A stretch of 64,000 bases of DNA from Dipteris shenzhenensis. Its lineage: Eukaryota; Polypodiophyta; Polypodiopsida; Gleicheniales. Positions 56,796 to 64,000 of the stretch are shown here, piece after piece. The translations under genes were made by a program, and so were the position numbers. The notes under the pieces are model-generated. The model was not told the DNA's origin and did not search any database. It worked only from the letters and a program-made list of their open reading frames with translations. Positions within the stretch are counted from its first letter, which is position 1. Each line of letters begins with the position of its first letter. The DNA lies in NCBI GenBank assembly GCA_047967505.1, contig CM106539.1, one strand, 5' to 3'.

Positions 56796-58807
56796 ATTTT
56801 GGACTAAAAAAGGGCCTCTTTCATTAGACCTTTAATAAATCTAGATTAGGGGTTGGTCAATAGGAAGGCCTCAACATTTTAAAAAATGGAGGTTTTGGAA
56901 CCTCTTCTGATCGGTGGGACAACTGACAACCATCCACTTTACCTCTAATGACTTTGGTAAAGGTATTTGAAAGATAATTGTGGATGTGGCATCATTCTAG
57001 ACATCAAAGGTGGATGATTCACAATAGATAAGGTTGATCCTAGACCTTGAGATTGTGGATAGTGGCACTGATCCAATGGGTCAAATAAGACTATGGCGCC
57101 CACCTATTAATGATCTAGAAGGCCACATATGAGCCCTTTGATAGACTCTTACATCCAATGGTGAGGGATACACATGGCATCTGCACCCTTAGATTAGTGG
57201 TGGATCCAATGGTGGGCGCATCACATGGTGGCTCTGTGTGATTATAATGAGGCATTGACTAGGCATGCAGTGGCATGTGATCCGTTAGATCTTAGAAAGA
57301 TCTAATGGCTAGAGTTTGGTGCAATCTGTGGTCCCTTATATTAAGGTTGCCATCCAACGATTGAGAGGAGGCAATCTTTGTGCACTGTTTGATGGAACCT
57401 CGATCATGCGGCCTAGCTTGTTTTGAGGATGACCATTAGATCTAAGAAGATCTAATGGCCACGAAATGGTGTTGTTCGTGCACCCTTAGATGAACATCTC
57501 CATCCAAGGACCAAGACCTCATGCACATTGTGCATCGTGGGATTTGTGATGGCCTACCTGTAGATGGTGTCACATGTCACTTTCATGTAATAAGGCTTGT
57601 CTCCTAGAAGCACATGCCACTAACCTACTAACCTTTAGAAGAAAATATGATCCGATGGCTCTAAACAAGTGCTAGTCACTAGCCCTTGATAAAAAAAGAT
57701 CCAATGGCCTTAATCTCGATGCATTTGTGACCCATATGATCCCTTGGATTAGATTTTTGATACATCCATCTTGCATCTCGCCTGTCCAAGGTAGCCAAAT
57801 AGTGAAAATTTTGTCTTGACCTTGTAAAATCCATTCATTTAATGAATCTTACCAATGGATTTTTCCTTTGAAATTATAGATATTACCCTTTCCCTAATCC
57901 TCTCCTTATGGGGCCCTTTTTAAGTCCAAACTTCCCCTAATGGGGTAGAGAACTACTTGATAATCTCTAGTAGATACCCAACGTGGGATGTTAGGGAAGG
58001 TTTCCAAGAGGAAGGCCATTTTAGATATCTATTTAGTAAAGAAATTTTCATAATAAGGTATAATGTAGTTGCAGTATTTGTTACATGAGATATGATTATA
58101 TATATTGGAAGAATAATCATGGCACATGGATACCTATGAATTGTGACATAGTAGACACTATAGAGGTAGAGATACATATGCCAAATGGAAAAATGCAATG
58201 TCTTGAGGTCATAGATAGTTAGAGCTTGAAGAACATTCAAGAATATGTTTCTAGCACATTTGATGATAGTGATTTTATCTTTACAACAATGAATGGGAAC
58301 ATAATAAGAATGCAACTTGAAGCAACATCAATGTTCGACAAAGTGAAGCCTCCTTGTATCTTCGTCATTCATATTGGTATCAAAAGTTTAAATTATTCTC
58401 ATGCTTTATTACCTAAATTGTATTAAACGTCACCTTTTACTTTCAAGAGCGTTTTGAAAATTCTAGAGTCTACCATATAAAGGCCCGAGGGCTAAACACA
58501 ACCTCTATTGTGCTCATCCCCTAGACACAACCTCTTCAACCCCAACTCATACCAGCTTCCACACTGCCTCCAATGGCCACACCCCATGAGACATACCATG
58601 ACTTAATGGCTTGTACTCACTATTCAAGTAGAGATCTGGAGTTATATGACATTTTTAATCATATAGATGTGATGGTGACAGTCCAAAAGCAATGAATATG
58701 TTAAAGGATGTTATAGAATACATCAATGAAAAAGTTAGACATTACATGGTCTATTTAGGCATAGATAGATTAGATTGGATTCCTATCAATATCCTTAAAA
58801 AAACCCC
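56796..58807. other. Stretch without recognised genes
   Basis: Contains many recurrences of the string GATCCAATGG or GATCTAATGG between 57050 and 57720, with spacing too irregular for a tandem array. A 66-codon frame at 58226-58426 (SLKNIQEYVSSTFDDSDFIF just upstream and into it) looks coding-like but is isolated. Confidence 0.35.
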
Positions 58808-59003
58808 GGGGGTTCCACTAGGGTTTATCGTATGGTACCATGTGAGTGTAAGGGAGGGGGGTTATATAAGGGAAGAAAGGTACATTTTATAAGGTAAGGT
58901 CCCGTAAATAGGGGGTAGATAAGGAGAATTTTCATATATTTATTGCACGCAGGTGATGTCTCCTTATTACTACTAGTGAATCTCTCGTGATAGAAACACA
59001 ACA
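58808..59003 (+). mobile_element. About 190-bp short element, copy 1 (possible solo LTR)
   Basis: The sequence from GGGGGTTCCACTAGGGTTTA to GTGAATCTCTCGTGATAG matches the insert at 59611-59797 with scattered substitutions. It includes CCGTAAATAGGGGG at the site where the other copy has a TATA-like CCTATAAATAGGGG. Its ends are not clearly marked by a target duplication. Confidence 0.65.
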
Positions 59004-59139
59004 GTGATGCTGGTTTTAGACATAGGTTGCATAGAATATGTAAATCTGTAAGCCCAAAAAGTTATAGAAAAATATAAAAGGAGGAAGTGGAAGGCTACAT
59101 AATTCCCTAGTATTTTTTTGTATGAAACTTCCATTTCTT

Positions 59140-60440
59140 TATTCATATAGCAGTTTGCTAGTCTGGCTTGTCAACTGCGTCTTCAAAGTACACTGGCTCT
59201 TTTGTGGTGGCCACCATGATGGTAGTCATAAGAGCATAATCAGTGGTTTCAATCTGAATTTCTTTGCCTTTCTAAGCATATGTCAATCTATCTAGTGGTG
59301 TGGCTTTCCCTAGTAGACCCTCCGAGCTACTGCTCTTCTCAAGATGTGTTTGGAAATTCTTGCTCTTCATCATCATCAAACTTTTTCTTAGGTGTTTGAG
59401 TAACCGGCGTGTCTGTATCCTATGAATTTGATGTTTTCCATTCTCATTCTTCATCAAATATGACATCTTTGGAGATTATGACATTTTGGTTGAGTGTATC
59501 ATACAACTTGTATGCTTTGCTTTCTTCACTCTAGCAAACCATGATGCATTTTCGTGACTTCACATCCATTTTTTTGCGATGATCATCATGTATGTGGGCA
59601 TATACTATGCCTGGGGGGTCCACTAGGGTTTATCATATGGTACCACATGAGTGTAAGGGAGGGGGTTATATAATGGAAGGAAGGTATATTTTATAAGGTT
59701 AGGTCCTATAAATAGGGGGTAGATAAGCAGAATTTTCACATATTTATTGCATGCAGGTGATGTCTCCTTATTACTACTAGTGAATCCCTCGTGATTCTAT
59801 GCAACCAAATATGTAGATATGCACAATGCATGGCTTGTATCCAATAAATGCCTCATAAGTTGTCATACCCTAAATCAGCTCAATTGGAAGCTGATTAAGC
59901 AACTAGTTTGTAGTGGCCATTGCTTCTACCCAATACTGATTTGGAAGATGCTTCTCACTGAGTATTGCTCTAGCATTTTCTGCGAAAGTCCCATTATCCC
60001 TTTCTGCTATTGCATTTTGGTGAGGAGTATCTGCACAAGTAAACTATCTTTGAATGCCATTACTTCTACAAAAGTTCGTTAATGTTAAAGACATGTATTC
60101 ATCTCCTCTGTCTGATCTTATGAGTTTGATCTTTGTATGTCTGGTTGTCAACCTTGGCTTTGAATTCTTGAAATCTAGAAAATACTCTCAGAAAAGACTT
60201 TAGATTTCTCTTTCAAAAAGTAGACCCAACAATATGCACTGTAGTTGTCATCGATGAAAGTCAAGTAATAATGTGAACCATTGGCATTGTGGGTGTGTGC
60301 ATAACCCCCATATATCTGTATGAATCAAATCAAGAATGCCTCTTGCTTGAAAGGTGCTTCTACCAAAATTGGTTCTCTTTTTTTTGCCAGAGCAACATGC
60401 TTCACAATTCAGAAGAACCAGTTCTTCCTAATATTCCCAA
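59140..60440 (-). pseudogene. Copia pol (integrase to RT start), minus strand, split by an insert
   Basis: Reading leftward from 60440, frames show SHYYLTFIDD (integrase core), a SDRGDEYMSL block, NAIAERDNGTF (the Glu box), GMTTYEAFIGYKPC and, past an insert at 59611-59797, KKMDVKSRKCIMVC and EESKAYKLYDTLNQNVIISKD. It ends near 59140 in an RT-start-like NCYMNKEMEVSYK. Frameshifts and stops are frequent. The order and wording match the plus-strand fragment at 45380-46925, so both are decayed members of one family. Its upstream edge abuts another copia in opposite orientation at about 60445. Confidence 0.8.
59606..59802 (+). mobile_element. 187-bp insert with TATGC target duplication (possible solo LTR)
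   Basis: The insert (59611-59797) interrupts the minus-strand copia integrase and is flanked by TATGC at 59606-59610 and 59798-59802. On the plus strand it has a TATA-like TATAAATAGG near 59708. Ends CTGGGG and GATTC lack the canonical TG...CA, so it may be a degraded solo LTR or another kind of short element. A second copy lies at 58808-59003. Confidence 0.75.
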
Positions 60441-60450
60441 TTAACAGGAA

Positions 60451-63400
60451 ATGGAGGCATTTAAAGGATGGCATGAGAGAGCCAGAAAAGTTATGTACTG
60501 GCTGTCTATCAGTATTTCAGATTCTATGATTGTGCATATTCAGGATGCAAGTACGCCAAAGGAGGCATGGGATACTTTGGCAAAAATGTACAGCACAAAT
60601 ACACAAGCCAGGAAATTGTTGCTCAAGCAGGAGTTGCACAATGTGTAGAGAGAAAATATGAGCATCAATGACTACCACATGAAGGTGAAGAAAATTGCAG
60701 ATGCACTTGCTTCCATTGGGTCACCAGTGGAAGATGATGATTTAGTTTCTGTGACCTTGAATGGTCTAGGAAAGGATTATGCACAGCTCCAGACATCCAT
60801 TGCCGTCCGTGAAAAATTTCTTGATTTTGAGGAGTTGTTTGCTCTTCTAATTTCTGAAGAGCAGGGAAATGGTGGTGCATTTTCTTCAAGAGGAACTTCA
60901 AAAGAAACTGTCTTCTACTCAAATGCTGGAAGAGGTAGAGGCAAAGGTAGAGGAGGCCGATCTGGAGGCCATGGTAGAAATCAGAATATGCAGCAAACTC
61001 AAGAAAACCAATCCTATGGAGGAGGACGTGGTAACCCTAGAGGCAGGGGGAGCCAAAGAGGTCGTGGTGGATGGCAGAGAGGCCAAAATGCAAACAACAA
61101 TGTTGAATGCTACTATTGTGGTAAAATGGGTCATATGCCTAAAGACTGCTACAAAAAGCAGAATGACATTATGAATGGAAAATTGCAACAAGGCAATTAT
61201 GCATCCTCTAGTAGACAGGGTGATGACAGAAATGAGCATTTGTTTATGGTGCAGCACATGACCAATTCTGTGACAAGTGCAGAAGAAAGCAATGATGTGT
61301 GGTATGTTGACTCAGGTGCATCAAACCATATGACATGTCATGCAGAATGGATGCAGGATGCAAGGAAAATGGAAAAACCAGGATTTGTGGAGATTGGTGA
61401 TGATACTGCACATCCTATTGTGTAGATTGGTAAAATTCCTTTGTCTATGTAGGATGGGAAAAAGAAATACCTGTCTGATGTATTTCATGTCCCGAATATC
61501 ACCAAGAACTTGGTTTCTGTTGATCAAATGGTTGAGCAGGGCTTGCAGGTCAGATTTAATCCTCATGGATGCTTTGTTGAGGATATGAAAAATAACGGTT
61601 GCTTGATAGGAAAAGGAAAGAAGAAGGGCAGGATGTTTACGTTGGATGTGGACATGCCTAAATTGAGTGCAACAATGTTTGCACATGGGACGGGTGTAGT
61701 TGTAGATATTGATATCTGGCATAAATGCATTGGTCATGTTAATGTACAATGACTTAAATCAATGCAGGCCCAAAATATTGTTGTAGGATTGCCTAAATTC
61801 AAGGTTGCAAAAATGCATAAGGTATGTGAAGCCTATCAATTTGGAAAACAGGCAAGGAATCCATTTCCTAGACATGTTCAAGAGAGTAAAAAGCCATTGG
61901 AATTAATCCACTTTGATGTGTGGACTACTAAAGCTGCATCTATTGGAGGCTATCATTATTTTGTCACTTTTATTGATGACTACAGCAGAAAAGTTTGGGT
62001 GTATTTTATGAAAAAGAAAAGTAAAGTGTTTGGGCATTTCAAAGCTTTTAAAGCTATGGTTGAAAAAGAAACAGGCTTGCAAATAAAATGCCTAAGGTCA
62101 GATGGAGGGGGAGAATACCTCTCAAATGAGTTTGCAAGGTTTCTGTAGGAGCATGGCATAAAGCAGCAATATTCATGCAATCATACCCCACAGCAAAATG
62201 GACTTGTAGAAAGGAAAAACAGGCATATTGGACAGGCATCTCGGGCCATGCTAAATGAAAAAGACCAACCAGATTATTATTGGGCTGAAGCAGTTGCTAC
62301 AATAGTTTACATAATGAACAGGATTCCCACTATAGCAATACATGGCATGATGCCAGAGGAGATGTATAATGGTAGGAAACCAGACATTTCTCATTTGAAA
62401 ATTTTGGTTGCATTGCCTATGTTCATGTGCCAGATGAGTTGAGGTCCAAGTTGGATCCAAAAGCTGAGAAGTGCATCTTTATTGGTTATTCTCTGCAGCA
62501 GAAAGGGTATAGATGCTATAACCCTTCTACTCGTAAGTTTACAGTGAGCAAAGATGATGTTTTTTATGAGATGAGTAGCTGGTATAAACCAATAAATGTG
62601 ATTGATGATGTAGATGCACAAAATGGTAATGCTGCACTGAATTCACAGCAGCAATCACAAAATATTAGTGGACCTGCAGTGTCCTCTAGCAGTGGTTCAC
62701 ATACTTCGCCATGGACAGGAAGATTGAGATCAGAAGAATCTCCTCAAAGCAATGCAGATAGTGGTATGCAGGTATCACGAAAAGGAAAAGAGAAGGTAGA
62801 TCAGCCCATGTTTGATGTGAATGCAGGTCACTCTTATGTGAATGGTGAATCCAGTGGCTCAGAACAGAGCATTGATGATGAGTTGGGTATTCCTTCTATT
62901 GTTACACCTGGAGTAAGGAAGAGAAGGGATGTTTTGAGAGCACCTGGAAGTAAGCCTATTTTGTGCAGGTCTACCATAGCTAGGTATCCTGTGGATAGGC
63001 TAAAATATGATGGATTTACAGCCATTCACTATGCCTATTTGGTCAAAGTGATACAGGAACCAGAACCCACTTCTTTTGAGCAAGCCATGGGAAAAGAGAA
63101 ATGGGAGAAAGCCATGGATGAAGAAATGGATGCCTTGGAAGCAAATGCTACATGGGAATTGGTGCCTTTGCCTAAAGACAAGAATGCCATTGGCTATAAG
63201 TGGGTTTATAAGGTGGAGCACAATGCAGATGGTTCTGTGAACAGATACAAGGCAAGATTAGTTGTCAAGGGGTATGCACAGACATATGGCATTGATTATG
63301 AAGAAACATTCAGTCCGGTTGCAAGGATGGCAACCGTAAGAGCAGTCATTGCTATGGCTACATCAAAGGGATGGTCTTTACATCAGATGGATGTAAAGAA

Positions 63401-64000
63401 TGCCTTCTTGCATGGTGATTTGCAAGAAGAGGTCTTTATGGAGCAGCCACCAGGTTATGTTCATGCTGTTCACCTGAGTTTGTTTGCAGATTTAAGAAAG
63501 CCTTGTATGGCTTGAAGCAAGCACCTAGAGCATGGTCTGACAAGATAGGACATTATCTTGTCACTATTGGCTATCAGATTTCCAAGGCAAATTTCTCACT
63601 TTATGTGAGAAAAACAGAGAAAGGTATTATGCTGCTTGTCATTTATGTTGATGATTTGATCATCACAGGTGATAGTGATGAAGATATCCTTCGTGTGAAA
63701 ATGCTATTGAAGCAGAAGTTTGAGATGAAGGATTTGGGAGAGCTGCATTATTTCTTGGGCATTGAGGTGATTAGATCACCAAGTGGGATACGTCTCTTGC
63801 AGAGGCAGTATGGATTGGACATGCTGTCCAAATATGGGATGATAGGCTGTAAGCCTATTTCAGTTCCTTTGGAGCAGAATGTGAAGCTGAGCGCAGATGC
63901 AGGTGAGCTTTTGGAAGACCCTACTATGTACAGATGCATAGTAGGAAGTTTGATTTATATGACTATTACCAAGCTAGATTTGAGCTATGCTGTTGGCTTG
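60451..64000 (+). pseudogene. Third copia gag-pol, truncated at both ends
   Basis: The frame starts inside gag (TPKEAWDTLAKMYSTN) and includes a Gly/Arg-rich stretch, a knuckle CYYCGKMGHMPKDC (61108-61149) and the protease WYVDSGAS (Asp codon 61309). Integrase shows TFIDDYSRKVWVY, SDGGGEYLSNEF and NGLVERKNRH, but its zinc site reads CEAYQFG, with the second Cys lost. RT shows [26 protein letters not shown] and YVDD (63644-63655), running to the window end before RNase H. Five in-frame stops (60646, 61423, 61450, 61750, 62146) and two one-base losses (about 62403 and 63465) inactivate it. No LTR is in view. Confidence 0.92.

Overview
The window looks like nuclear, intergenic DNA of a land plant with a large, repeat-rich genome. 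The evidence is several families of Ty1/copia and Ty3/gypsy LTR retrotransposons, two primer-binding sites matching plant initiator tRNA-Met (TGGTATCAGAGC), a chromodomain-bearing gypsy element, long (GA)n, (CT)n and (TA)n microsatellites, and stop codons whose pattern fits cytosine-methylation decay. I see no operons, rRNA, tRNA, CRISPR array or phage genes. The species cannot be named from this sequence alone.

Layout. 1-1.25 kb is a mosaic of duplicated copia scraps and a minus-strand copia 3' end. 1.3-7.3 kb is a 5'-truncated, decayed chromovirus (gag, protease, start of RT, RNase H, integrase C-terminus, chromodomain, 3' LTR). Its RT is replaced by a nested 1.96-kb LTR element with no recognisable pol (3723-5679). 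A longer inverted copy of that element's internal sequence follows (7314-8077). 8.1-16.2 kb is the least repetitive part. It carries minus-strand coding-like segments, of which four (between 13830 and 11195) can be joined in phase with plausible splice sites and may be remnants of an ordinary host gene. 16.6-21.1 kb is a minus-strand gypsy-like element whose 5' LTR edge is part of a tandem triplication of about 753 bp running to 29.07 kb.

The best-preserved element is a Tnt1/Tork-like copia at 21960-27861. It has a perfect GAATT target-site duplication, 178/181-bp LTRs, a tRNA-Met primer site and a 1354-codon gag-pol frame broken by only two TAG stops. It sits inside the middle unit of the triplication, so the triplication came first. 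29.1-35.9 kb is AT-rich with no convincing genes, but holds a short tandem array and a 58-bp palindrome. 35.9-39.6 kb has minus-strand fragments: a copy of the 21.9-kb copia's 3' end, a gypsy gag with a primer site, and a gypsy integrase. 45.4-46.9 kb is a decayed copia pol. 47.2-49.8 kb has unrecognised coding-like frames, one with a coiled coil. 50-57 kb is a patchwork of duplicated segments with compound microsatellites. 58.8-60.4 kb has a minus-strand copia integrase split by a 187-bp insert with a TATGC duplication. 60.45-64 kb is another copia gag-pol that runs off the window end.

Functionally the window is a record of nested insertion, tandem duplication and decay. The elements are degenerate, and the only copy that might recently have been active is the 21.9-27.9 kb copia. 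No new multigene system could be supported. The best candidate for something not mobile-element derived is the possible split gene at 11.2-13.8 kb.
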